15,909 nt of DNA from Brumimicrobium sp040882265 (GTDB lineage Bacteria > Bacteroidota > Bacteroidia > Flavobacteriales_D > Crocinitomicaceae). Numbering within the stretch: the first letter of the stretch is position 1; every line of letters starts with the position of its first letter. Under the pieces are notes generated by a model. It worked only from the letters and a program-made list of their open reading frames with translations. It was not told where the DNA came from and did no database searches. Where the stretch lies: contig JBBEBO010000162.1 of the NCBI GenBank assembly GCA_040882265.1, positions 1-15,909 of the forward strand. Reading direction: 5' to 3'. Shown piece by piece: positions 6,613 through 13,697 of this stretch. Made by a program: the position numbers and the translations under genes.

Positions 6613-9600
6613 ATGATTCGTATAAAAATTTATAGTTTAACGTTTTTGCTTGGAATATCCTTATTATTCTCAGTAAGCCTTCATTCGCAAGATTTTTTTC
6701 CGCCAGTAACGAATTACACAACCGATGATTACGGTCATAATTTTGCTCCAGATAATCACGGGATAACTCAAGATAAATCAGGAGTGATGTATTTTGGTAA
6801 TACGGGTAACATTCTCACTTTTGATGGAACAAGATGGGAAAAGATTCCAACAGTTCCAACGCGCATAACTCGGTCACTCTATACTTCAAAAAATGAAACT
6901 ATTTATGTTGGAACGCTTGGCGATTTCGGATATTTAGAAACAGATAGTATTGGTTCTTACTTCTATGTTTCTTTAGTTGATTCAACGATAAGAAACAACT
7001 ATCCTTTTACAGATATTTGGTCGATTGTTGAAACAAAAGATGCCATTTATTTTCATAGTGAAGAACAGATATTTGAATACAATGACGATGAAGTTAAGGC
7101 ACTAGAAATGCCCTCAACAGCTCACACTGTCTTTGATGTAAACGATAAACTTGTTGCACGAATGAGAGGTTTGGGACTAATGCAATGGGAAAATGAACAG
7201 TGGATAAAAATTAAAGGTTCGGAAGTTTTTGAACATTTTGGTGTTTTTGGAATAGTTCCTTTTAAAGAGAAAGGAGAACATTTAGTAATAACTCAGGAAT
7301 TAGGAATGTTCAAATGGAATCAAGCAAAAGAAATAGAACCCATTAATGGTCAAAACGATGCGTTTTTAAATAACCTTTTAATTTTTGGAGCTAATCGTAT
7401 TTCTGACAATAAAATTGCGCTTAAAACTTTTGATAAAGGTTGCATTATCATCAATAATAAAGGGAGTGAGGTAGGCCGAATTAATATTAGAATGGGGTTG
7501 AGATCAAATGAAATCAAAAACCAATTCATCGATCATGATGGAAATCTTTGGCTCGGGCTAGGAAATGGTCTCGCATTAGTAAATCTTGAATCAAGATTAT
7601 CATATTTTGGAGAAAATCAAGGATTAATTGGTGGTGTTGAAACAGTATTACAAACAAATGTAAATCGAAATGAGCATTTGTATGTTGGGACAAATGAGGG
7701 ATTATACCGCATTAATCAAAAGAATGAATCACTTTCTAAGGTTTATGAAAAAATAGAAGCTATAAAAAGCAATGTTTGGAGTTTAAAGAAATCGGGGGAC
7801 TTTTTATACGTCGGAACAAGCGAAGGATTATTTCGATTGGATTTAAAAAAAGAATATCCTACTCCAGAAAGAATCAACCGTCAAAATGTCAATGCGCTCT
7901 ATGTAGACAATGAAAAAGGATTTATTATTTCTGCTGGAAACCAAGGATTACAGGTACTAAACGCTAAAAATTTAAACCCTGTATTCACGTTTAAAGAACC
8001 ATTTGCATCTGTAACTAACATTGAACGAACTACAAAAGAAAATGAAACAGTCTACTGGTTTGGACTTCAAGGACAAGGTGTTCTAAAGCTTACTTATCTA
8101 AACAAAAATTTTGAAGTGGATTTCTTTACTGGTGTTTCTTTAGGTCTTCCTGATGACCATGTGATCGTACCTCAAAAATTAAATGGTCAAGTAGTCTTTG
8201 GCACTACAGAAGGTTTACTAAATGTTGACGAATCAGTAATCGATGGTGAGAGCTACACCTTTTTTATGCCTGAAAAAATTGGTGACAGTACTTTTACTGA
8301 TGCGTTATTTTATTTGACAGAAGACGAAAGCAATATCTGGTACTGTATTGATAATGATGTAGGTGTCATGGATAAGCAAAATAAAACCTTTATTAATCGA
8401 CCATTTTGGGGGATAAAAAAAGGACGTGTCAATACGCTGTATAGACCTGAACAAAATGATTATTTATGGATTGGTGCAACTGAAGGTCTAATTCGTTACA
8501 ACATCAAAGGGGAAACCCCACATAAACAACACTTTAATACTTTGATCCGGAAGGTTTGGACACAGAAAGAAGAAACTGTTTTTGGTGGAAACGAATTGGA
8601 AAGTAGAAAACCAATTGCTTTAGACTACGAGAAAAATTTTATTCACTTTACGTATAGTGCTCCATATTTTGAAGACCATCAACCGATAGAATACAGCTAC
8701 AAACTAAAGGGATATAACAACAATTGGTCTGAATGGACACAAAAAACCGAAATTGAGTTTACAAATCTATTAGAAGGCGATTATGTTTTTAAGGTAAAAG
8801 CTCGAAATGTATACCATCAAGAAGCAGAACCTGCAGAAATTTCTTTCACTATATTGACCCCTTGGTATCGTTCTGCAACGGCTTATACTGGGTATGTCAT
8901 ACTCTTTTTGCTCATCATTATTATTGTTGTTAAAATCAGTTCATACCGATTAAAACAGCAAAATAAAAGGTTGGAATCTGCTGTTAAAGAGCGAACAAAA
9001 GAAATTGAAGAAAAGAATAGCCGATTAGAAGACCAAAAAACAAAGATTTTACATCAAAAAACAGAAATTGAAGACAGTATAAACTATGCTCAAAGAATTC
9101 AACGAGCTATACTTCCTTTGAAAACTGAGATGACCAAAAATCTTAAAGATTCATTTATAATGTTTTGGCCTAAAGATGTTGTCAGTGGTGATTTTTATTG
9201 GTTTTATCAGCGTGGTGATGAATCGATAATCGTTTGTGCAGATTGTACAGGTCATGGAGTGCCTGGTGCTTTTATGTCGATGATAGGAGTAGATAAATTA
9301 AATGTGTGCGTTGGTGAAAAAGGAATCACTTCACCTGATAAAATTTTGTCTTTCTTGAATGAAGGAATTAAAAACTCTCTTCGTCAAGACGACGGTAAAA
9401 AAGCAACTAGGGATGGAATGGATGCAGCAATAATCACTATTAATCAAAAGGAAAAAACGTTAAAATATGCAGGAGCTCATCGACCATTGTGGTATATTCA
9501 AGAAGGTGAACTTCATGAAATAAAAGCAACAAAAGTTGCAGTAGGTGGCTTTACTCCAATCGATCAAATATACGAACTTCGCGAATTGCGAATTACTGAA

Positions 9601-9819
9601 AAGACTTCTGTTTACTTGACTTCAGATGGATACGCAGACCAATTTGGAGGACCTAGAAATAAGAAGTTTAAAGTCAAAGCATTAAAAAATTTAATCATCG
9701 ACAACCACCAAAAATCCATGTCTGATCAAAAAGATGTTCTAGAAAATGAAATGAAAATTTGGGCAAAGGGATATGAGCAAGTAGATGATATTTGTGTGAT
9801 TGGAGTTTTGGTTGAGTAA
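6613..9819 (+). CDS. Propeller sensor with cytoplasmic SpoIIE/PP2C phosphatase
   Basis: The 1068-aa protein has a signal peptide or N-terminal anchor (1 to about 26). A long periplasmic region carries two-component-regulator propeller repeats (for example near residues 49-78, 301-330, 385-410 and 606-630, with the 'LWLGLGNGLALVN' / 'LYVGTSEGLFRLD' pattern), then a Y_Y_Y domain (about 690-750). One transmembrane helix (about 757-779) and a coiled coil (about 783-835) follow. The C-terminal SpoIIE-type serine phosphatase starts at INYAQRIQRAILP. Its metal-binding aspartates are all visible: SGDF D860, ADCTGHG D877, LTSDG D1005 and VDD D1058/D1059, so it should be active. In most such receptors the output is a histidine kinase; here it is a phosphatase, whose usual targets are phosphorylated anti-anti-sigma (STAS) proteins. 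No STAS or anti-sigma gene is adjacent. Ligand unknown. Confidence 0.93.
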   Translation: MIRIKIYSLTFLLGISLLFSVSLHSQDFFPPVTNYTTDDYGHNFAPDNHGITQDKSGVMYFGNTGNILTFDGTRWEKIPTVPTRITRSLYTSKNETIYVGTLGDFGYLETDSIGSYFYVSLVDSTIRNNYPFTDIWSIVETKDAIYFHSEEQIFEYNDDEVKALEMPSTAHTVFDVNDKLVARMRGLGLMQWENEQWIKIKGSEVFEHFGVFGIVPFKEKGEHLVITQELGMFKWNQAKEIEPINGQNDAFLNNLLIFGANRISDNKIALKTFDKGCIIINNKGSEVGRINIRMGLRSNEIKNQFIDHDGNLWLGLGNGLALVNLESRLSYFGENQGLIGGVETVLQTNVNRNEHLYVGTNEGLYRINQKNESLSKVYEKIEAIKSNVWSLKKSGDFLYVGTSEGLFRLDLKKEYPTPERINRQNVNALYVDNEKGFIISAGNQGLQVLNAKNLNPVFTFKEPFASVTNIERTTKENETVYWFGLQGQGVLKLTYLNKNFEVDFFTGVSLGLPDDHVIVPQKLNGQVVFGTTEGLLNVDESVIDGESYTFFMPEKIGDSTFTDALFYLTEDESNIWYCIDNDVGVMDKQNKTFINRPFWGIKKGRVNTLYRPEQNDYLWIGATEGLIRYNIKGETPHKQHFNTLIRKVWTQKEETVFGGNELESRKPIALDYEKNFIHFTYSAPYFEDHQPIEYSYKLKGYNNNWSEWTQKTEIEFTNLLEGDYVFKVKARNVYHQEAEPAEISFTILTPWYRSATAYTGYVILFLLIIIIVVKISSYRLKQQNKRLESAVKERTKEIEEKNSRLEDQKTKILHQKTEIEDSINYAQRIQRAILPLKTEMTKNLKDSFIMFWPKDVVSGDFYWFYQRGDESIIVCADCTGHGVPGAFMSMIGVDKLNVCVGEKGITSPDKILSFLNEGIKNSLRQDDGKKATRDGMDAAIITINQKEKTLKYAGAHRPLWYIQEGELHEIKATKVAVGGFTPIDQIYELRELRITEKTSVYLTSDGYADQFGGPRNKKFKVKALKNLIIDNHQKSMSDQKDVLENEMKIWAKGYEQVDDICVIGVLVE

Positions 9820-9866
9820 AGCCCTCCCGAAACAAAAGAGTTCCGAGAAAGCTAATTAAGACAAAG

Positions 9867-10133
9867 TTATTTTTTTTCTTTAACTGATTTCATTCGAACA
9901 TGTTTGTAATGAAGTTGCTTTTTAACTGGATACTCCTTTTTAGGTCTTCTAATTTTAGCATCATTATTCACCTCTACTTTTTGAGGAGCAACTTCTACTG
10001 ATTTCATTGCAACTTTTGGTGGAGCCTTTTTTAATTTAACTTTTGGTCTTACCTGCTCTTGGGAACAAGAAATAAAAGAAATTCCAATAACCATAATTGC
10101 TAGAACAAAACCTTTGAAAATTATACTTTTCAT
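9867..10133 (-). CDS. Small lysine-rich lipoprotein, function unknown
   Basis: From the ATG at 10133 the product is 88 aa. A longer frame from 10202 adds 23 residues that spoil the signal peptide and cross the divergent start at 10193, so the shorter start is preferred. Residues 1-23 form a lipoprotein signal (MKSIIFKGFVLAIMVIGISF then ISC, lipidated Cys23), followed by QEQ. The mature part is strongly basic and low in complexity, with K/V/P-rich phrases (KVKLKKAPPKVAMKSVEV, KVEV, RRPKKEYPVKKQ) and MKSV occurring twice. Such a tail could bind acidic envelope polymers, but I recognise no family. It is convergent with the SpoIIE gene and divergent from the 10193 gene. Confidence 0.6.
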   Translation of the reverse strand: MKSIIFKGFVLAIMVIGISFISCSQEQVRPKVKLKKAPPKVAMKSVEVAPQKVEVNNDAKIRRPKKEYPVKKQLHYKHVRMKSVKEKK

Positions 10134-10192
10134 GACTATTTTTTTTATGTTTATAGTCAGAAATATTTCAATTAACGTGCCAATATAAACGG

Positions 10193-10366
10193 ATGTCATC
10201 AATTAATTATTTATATGCACTTATTGGAGGTGTAATTTTAGGCGGAATTAATAGTTGGTATTGGTACAACAGAGGATACCGAGGAGGTAAACTTTTCTTT
10301 CTTGGAACTATTGCTTTTTTTGGTATTATTACCCTTATTCTAAAATTAGTTAATCAAACAGAATGA
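10193..10366 (+). CDS. 57-aa small membrane protein, coupled to the EI24-like gene
   Basis: An ATG at 10193 opens a 57-codon frame ending at TGA 10364-10366. The product begins MSSINYLYALIGGVILGG and has two hydrophobic segments (about residues 6-20 and 34-53) separated by a short, polar, glycine/arginine-rich turn (YNRGYRGGK). This predicts a two-span inner-membrane protein with a glycine-rich first helix. Its stop overlaps the next start in an ATGA arrangement (ATG at 10363), the classic sign of translational coupling, which strongly supports it as a real gene despite its size. I do not recognise a named family. Its partner is a CysZ/EI24-like membrane protein, so a joint membrane role is possible (inference). 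Confidence 0.75.
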   Translation: MSSINYLYALIGGVILGGINSWYWYNRGYRGGKLFFLGTIAFFGIITLILKLVNQTE

Positions 10367-11085
10367 ACGCAATTGTTAATCATTACTATGCAATAATAAA
10401 ATCCTTTAGCCTTTTATTTAAAGGAAAATATTTGTTGTTTTTTATTCCAGGTGTAGTCATTGCAATCTTTTTTATGATCTTTTCACAAGGACTGAAGTCT
10501 GCAAACTCTGTCTTGGGATTAGTTTCATACGTGCCTTGGGCTGGAGATTATCTACAAGGTACAGTCGATACTGTTTTTGGGTGGATTGAAGGAGTTTCAA
10601 TATTCATATATCAGTTTGTCATCATAACAGTCCTCTCCCCTTTCCATACTATATTAAGTGAACGAGTTGATGAAAATGAAACAGGTAAAAAGTTTAAAGC
10701 GGGATGGGAAAAGTTTTTTAATGATATACTTCGAACTCTAGGAATAGCAATCCTTGGTGGGATAATGTATATGTTTCTAAAATTTATCTGGTGGTTATTT
10801 GCTTTGGCATTAGGGATTTCATTTTTAACGCCATTTGTATCTATCATACTTTTAGGTTTTTTTACTGGCTTTAACAGTTATGATTATTCTTTAGAACGAT
10901 ATGATGTGAGCGTAGCAAAAAGTTGGAAGTACGCTTTCAAACACCCGCTCCACATGATTTTAACAGGACTGATCTTTACTTCATTTTTGATTATTCCCTA
11001 TGTAGGTGTAGTTATTGCACCAGTACTATTGACAATGGTAGGTACAATATGTTATTTAAGAATGGAAGAAAGAAAACTCAAGTAG
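10363..11085 (+). CDS. EI24 domain-containing (CysZ-like) membrane protein
   Basis: This 240-aa polytopic membrane protein has hydrophobic segments around residues 23-41, 78-92, 126-170 (probably two spans) and 196-232. The hallmarks of the EI24/CysZ family are visible: a long amphipathic opening helix, a PF motif with short helix (LSPFHTILSERV, 91-102), the mid-protein FNSYDYSLERYDVSVAKSWKYAFKHP (170-195), and a final hydrophobic pair of helices. In Escherichia coli CysZ imports sulfate, but the Bacteroidetes members are not shown to do so, and no cysteine biosynthesis genes are near. It overlaps the 57-aa small membrane protein by 4 nt. The stop at 11085 is followed within about 13 bp by the repeat block. 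Confidence 0.75.
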   Translation: MNAIVNHYYAIIKSFSLLFKGKYLLFFIPGVVIAIFFMIFSQGLKSANSVLGLVSYVPWAGDYLQGTVDTVFGWIEGVSIFIYQFVIITVLSPFHTILSERVDENETGKKFKAGWEKFFNDILRTLGIAILGGIMYMFLKFIWWLFALALGISFLTPFVSIILLGFFTGFNSYDYSLERYDVSVAKSWKYAFKHPLHMILTGLIFTSFLIIPYVGVVIAPVLLTMVGTICYLRMEERKLK

Positions 11086-11234
11086 GTTGTTTTTTATTGG
11101 CCCGTCTCAAAAATTGGGACGTCATTATACAGTACGATATGGTTGCTATTTTATCGAAGTAAGTACGAATATTCTTAGTTCCAACATATATCCTGAAATT
11201 TCAAAAACAGAATGCCGCAAAGAATGCTTTTTGT

Positions 11235-11565
11235 GGATCAAGCCCAAAAGTTGGGGAGAGGACATTTTACAGCGTGATATGATTGCTATTTTATCGAGTA
11301 ATCGACCCATAAAACAAAATGACGCAAAGAATACTTTTTGTCACGATTTTTGGAACAAAAATACATACCAAAAAGGGTTTATGAATGTCATGCTAACCGC
11401 GGACTGAAGTCCACGGTTAAGGATATGACGCCTTTACAAGGCTTTTGTGTTTCAAATTTGCAATGTTTGTTGGATAACTCTAAGCTTAATCGAATAACAA
11501 CTTCCAGTGGGAATAAACATAGTAGCAGCACTTAGAGTTTCTCCCCAACTTTTGAGACTGATTCA
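11235..11565. mobile_element. MITE-like non-autonomous element, 331 bp, with 25-bp terminal inverted repeats
   Basis: The left end 11235-11259 and the reverse complement of the right end 11540-11564 agree at 21 of 25 positions, with a perfect 14-base core AAAAGTTGGGGAGA. The element is flanked by TTTTTGT on both sides. Its interior holds a TTTTTGTCACGATTTTTGG motif, a 26-bp palindrome (11394-11419) and GACGCCTTTACAAGGC. A copy at 15768 is about 94% identical over the first 143 bp, so the family has moved or been copied recently. There is no ORF of its own, so any transposase must act from elsewhere. Small size, terminal inverted repeats, target duplication and lack of coding capacity fit a MITE; the palindrome also recalls REP elements. 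Confidence 0.75.
11394..11447. repeat. REP-like palindrome and downstream motif, copy 1
   Basis: A 26-bp palindrome (11394-11419) has 12-bp arms with one C/A mismatch around a GA centre; its core is CCGCGGACTGAAGTCCACGG. It is followed by ATATGACGCCTTTACAAGGC (11423-11442). The same two-part unit recurs 231 bp downstream. Transcribed, the palindrome would form a stable hairpin from either strand. Confidence 0.85.
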
Positions 11566-11624
11566 TTTTTGTCATGATTTTTATTCAAAAAATCTCGCCA
11601 AAAAGTGTTGTTGATTGTCATTTA

Positions 11625-11680
11625 TAACCGTGGACTAAAGGCCACGGTTAAGAATATGACGCCTTTACAAGGCTTTCGTG
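11625..11680. repeat. REP-like palindrome and downstream motif, copy 2
   Basis: The 26-bp palindrome 11625-11650 (core CCGTGGACTAAAGGCCACGG, one A/G mismatch) is followed by ATATGACGCCTTTACAAGGC (11654-11673), identical to copy 1 over those 20 bases. Mismatches in the arms differ from copy 1, so the two diverged independently while still keeping pairing over 11 of 12 positions. An inverted, degraded trace of the second motif (TTGTAAAGGCGCAAT) lies at 11832-11846. Confidence 0.85.
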
Positions 11681-11986
11681 CTTATGTTTGGTGCATTTAT
11701 TGGATAGCACTAGACTCAATCAACTAACAGCTTTCAAAAAAACTAGTGGTAGTGGAAGACCGATTTGTGAAGTGTGTGCAGTTAAATATTCTTAAGTCCG
11801 TGATGGTATTGGAGTTCGTCTCCACAAGCATTGTAAAGGCGCAATACATTTACCTTAGGGTTTTAGCATGTTTTGAAGAATATGGATTTTAGGATATCGA
11901 ACTTTAGTACTTCTAAAAATGCCCCAAACCTTGAATTTTATACTGTCAGTCTCCTCTCCCAACTTCTAGGACAATTCTTATATTAA

Positions 11987-12949
11987 TCACTTATTACTAA
12001 CAAGGTAATCACACCTTTCCCAAACTAATTCATCCAGTATTAACATTGCTGCAATTGCTAACTGAGTGTAGTTCTGTGAAGCATTTCTGAACTTGCCTGA
12101 AGAAGTTTGCCACATCTCTTGAATCAATAGATTGCCACCTGAACTAGGTGCAATTTTATTTACAACAGACGCCACATTATAAGCCCCAGCATGGTAAACG
12201 TGTAAAACAAACAGTCTAAACCATAAATCATGCTCATTATATGATATGTTATGCTTATTCAGAATAGATTTAGCTTCGGGAATACATGTTTTCGAAATTA
12301 AGCTACTCGCCCCTTGCGCAGATTTCACAAAGTCTTGACGTTCATCAACGTATTTATTTACTTTTAATCCATGACTGCGGGCTACTGAAGGCATTAACTG
12401 AAATGGCCCATAAGCTCCAACATTGGATTTCGCTAATTTCCCAGGACTTTCAATCATCAATATTGCCTGAGCATACCAAGGATCAACTCCTTCATTAGAA
12501 AACGCCTCTACTCCTTTTGCAACACTTGGCAATACTTTCTCAAACGCATAAAAATCATTTTTACCTGTTGTCATGTAAATTTTATCATCACTACCTAAGT
12601 TATTAGCTAACCTAATAGAATCTCTAAAGTTATCTTTTTCACTATCGGTTAATTTGTCCCAATCTTTTAAGCTCATCTTTTTAACAATCGTTCTTGTCTT
12701 AGCAATATTAATCACACAAGAATCAGGAGAAAGTGTCATAACAGATCTCCAGAATACAGGTTGAGCTAAAGTATCCCATCTTTCAGAAAAAAGAAAAGTA
12801 TTATCAATATATGAAACATCCACTGAATCATTCAGGTTTCGAATTTCAATCATTTGATCCTTCCAAGAATTTGAAATTGAATCTTTATGAGTTGCAAACG
12901 AATTAGATACCACGAAAATCGCAGTAAAGAGCAAGAGTTTTTTGAGCAT
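11987..12949 (-). CDS. Lytic transglycosylase (SLT/GH23-type)
   Basis: The 320-aa secreted or periplasmic enzyme cleaves the MurNAc-GlcNAc bond of peptidoglycan to give 1,6-anhydro-MurNAc ends. A signal peptide covers residues 1 to about 19 (MLKKLLLFTAIFVVSNSFA). The C-terminal half carries the SLT domain: the catalytic Glu is expected in ILMIES (E167), followed by VGAYGPFQLMPSVAR (177-191), the counterpart of the family's 'GA.GLMQLMP.TA', and by YHAGAYNV (252-259), the counterpart of 'YNAG...V'. The N-terminal 140 residues have no recognised domain and no LysM repeats are present. It lies 47 nt downstream of cmk on the same strand, in a cluster with murQ, which uses the products of transglycosylases after recycling. 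Confidence 0.88.
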   Translation of the reverse strand: MLKKLLLFTAIFVVSNSFATHKDSISNSWKDQMIEIRNLNDSVDVSYIDNTFLFSERWDTLAQPVFWRSVMTLSPDSCVINIAKTRTIVKKMSLKDWDKLTDSEKDNFRDSIRLANNLGSDDKIYMTTGKNDFYAFEKVLPSVAKGVEAFSNEGVDPWYAQAILMIESPGKLAKSNVGAYGPFQLMPSVARSHGLKVNKYVDERQDFVKSAQGASSLISKTCIPEAKSILNKHNISYNEHDLWFRLFVLHVYHAGAYNVASVVNKIAPSSGGNLLIQEMWQTSSGKFRNASQNYTQLAIAAMLILDELVWERCDYLVSNK

Positions 12950-12977
12950 AATACAACAACTATTTATACAAGTTTAA

Positions 12978-12985
12978 CGAAAATA
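12978..12985 (-). promoter_or_regulatory. Candidate internal -7 box for the transglycosylase
   Basis: On the minus strand this is TATTTTCG (one base from TAnnTTTG), 28 nt before the ATG at 12949 and within the cmk-transglycosylase gap. It may give the gene its own promoter in addition to read-through from murQ-cmk. Confidence 0.25.
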
Positions 12986-12996
12986 TTTCGATTTCG

Positions 12997-13686
12997 TTAC
13001 GCTTTTATAACATCGTTAACATATTCTAATGCCTTTTCTAGTTGTTGTTCTGGAGTTAAGCTTGAATTGTCTATAACAATAGCATCTTCAGTTTGAATTA
13101 AAGGACTCTCAGTTCTATTTGAATCCATTTCATCTCTTTTTGTAAGGTTATCTTTTACTTCATCAAAAGTTACATTCTCACCTTTAGATCTGAGTTCATC
13201 CAATCTTCTTTGAGTACGGACATCAACATCAGCAGTAATAAATAGTTTTAATTCTGCATTTGGGAAAACAACAGATCCAATATCACGCCCGTCCATAACC
13301 ACTCCACCAGATGCACCTAGTTCTCTTTGAAGATCTACTAAGTGTTTACGAACTTCTTTTATAGTTGCAATGAGACTTACAACATTAGAAACTTCAATCT
13401 TTCGAATTTCATTTTCAACATTCTCGTTATTTAAGAACAAATCAGCTTTTCCTGGAGAAGTAGATTCAAAATTTAAGTTTATATTTTTTAAATTTGAAAT
13501 TACTTTATTCTTATCAACCTGTTCCTCATAAATCCAACCTTTTCTCAAAGCGTATAAAGCAACTCCTCGATACATAGCACCTGAATCTACATATATGTAT
13601 TTAAGTGCTTTTGCTAGTGCTTTTGCTAAAGTACTTTTGCCACACGATGACCAACCGTCAATTGCAATCGTAATTTTATTCTTCAT
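12997..13686 (-). CDS. cmk: Cytidylate kinase
   Basis: Cmk phosphorylates CMP/dCMP (and UMP less well) to the diphosphate in the cytoplasm. The 229-aa length is normal. Visible signatures are the P-loop GWSSCGKST (residues 11-19; the family usually has GPSGSGKST, and the SSCGKS form is common in Bacteroidetes), YVDSGAMYRG (32-41), the substrate-binding DGRDIGSVVFP (132-142) and the arginine-rich lid (RTQRRLDELRSKGE, 157-170). It starts 11 nt after the murQ stop and probably shares its transcript. The link to cell-wall genes is positional only. Confidence 0.96.
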   Translation of the reverse strand: MKNKITIAIDGWSSCGKSTLAKALAKALKYIYVDSGAMYRGVALYALRKGWIYEEQVDKNKVISNLKNINLNFESTSPGKADLFLNNENVENEIRKIEVSNVVSLIATIKEVRKHLVDLQRELGASGGVVMDGRDIGSVVFPNAELKLFITADVDVRTQRRLDELRSKGENVTFDEVKDNLTKRDEMDSNRTESPLIQTEDAIVIDNSSLTPEQQLEKALEYVNDVIKA

Positions 13687-13697
13687 TTTATGTAATT

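Larger units (their letters stand above)
11228..11572. repeat. 7-bp direct repeat flanking the younger element (target duplication)
   Basis: TTTTTGT lies at 11228-11234 just left of the terminal inverted repeat and again at 11566-11572 just right of it. Joining the two flanks through a single copy restores GCAAAGAATGCTTTTTGTC followed by ATGATTTTT, which parallels 11325-11350 within the element family. This indicates insertion into a pre-existing copy. Confidence 0.65.
11098..11976. mobile_element. Old degenerate repeat element, interrupted by a younger relative
   Basis: The left part (11099-11163) is a degenerate version of the younger element's start: it shares GGTTGCTATTTTATCGA-type sequence, as at 11281-11296, and an upstream TCTCAAAAATTGGGA. 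After the young insertion, the part 11566-11735 parallels 11334-11508 for about 170 bp, including the hairpin and the GACGCCTTTACAAGGCTTT block. The right edge (near 11957-11976) contains TCCCAACTTCTAGGAC, an inverted, weaker match to the left edge, which suggests degenerate terminal inverted repeats. Removing the younger insertion leaves about 540 bp. No transposase frame exists, so it is non-autonomous. Confidence 0.55.
11086..11986. other. 0.9-kb convergent intergenic block made of repeats
   Basis: This block lies between the 3' ends of the EI24-like gene (+) and the transglycosylase (-). Several short open frames (for example 11087-11407 and 11338-11535 on the plus strand) run across inverted repeats and show no recognisable protein; I regard them as spurious. 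Essentially the whole block is accounted for by one old element and one younger element inserted into it, described separately. Confidence 0.75.

Noticed and set aside
9820..9866. Terminator between the SpoIIE gene and the lipoprotein gene
   Set aside because: The best inverted pairing (CCCGAAAC with GTTCCGAG) has two mismatches in eight positions and no T-tract.
10923..11535. Three plus-strand frames (10923-11162, 11087-11407, 11338-11535)
   Set aside because: The first overlaps the EI24-like gene out of frame; the others are made of repeat-family sequence, including the inverted repeat and palindrome, and are not conserved as reading frames between the repeat copies.
11087..11986. CRISPR array or phage attachment site in the repeat block
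   Set aside because: The repeats are few, diverged, palindromic and not regularly spaced with unique spacers; no cas, integrase or tRNA gene is near.
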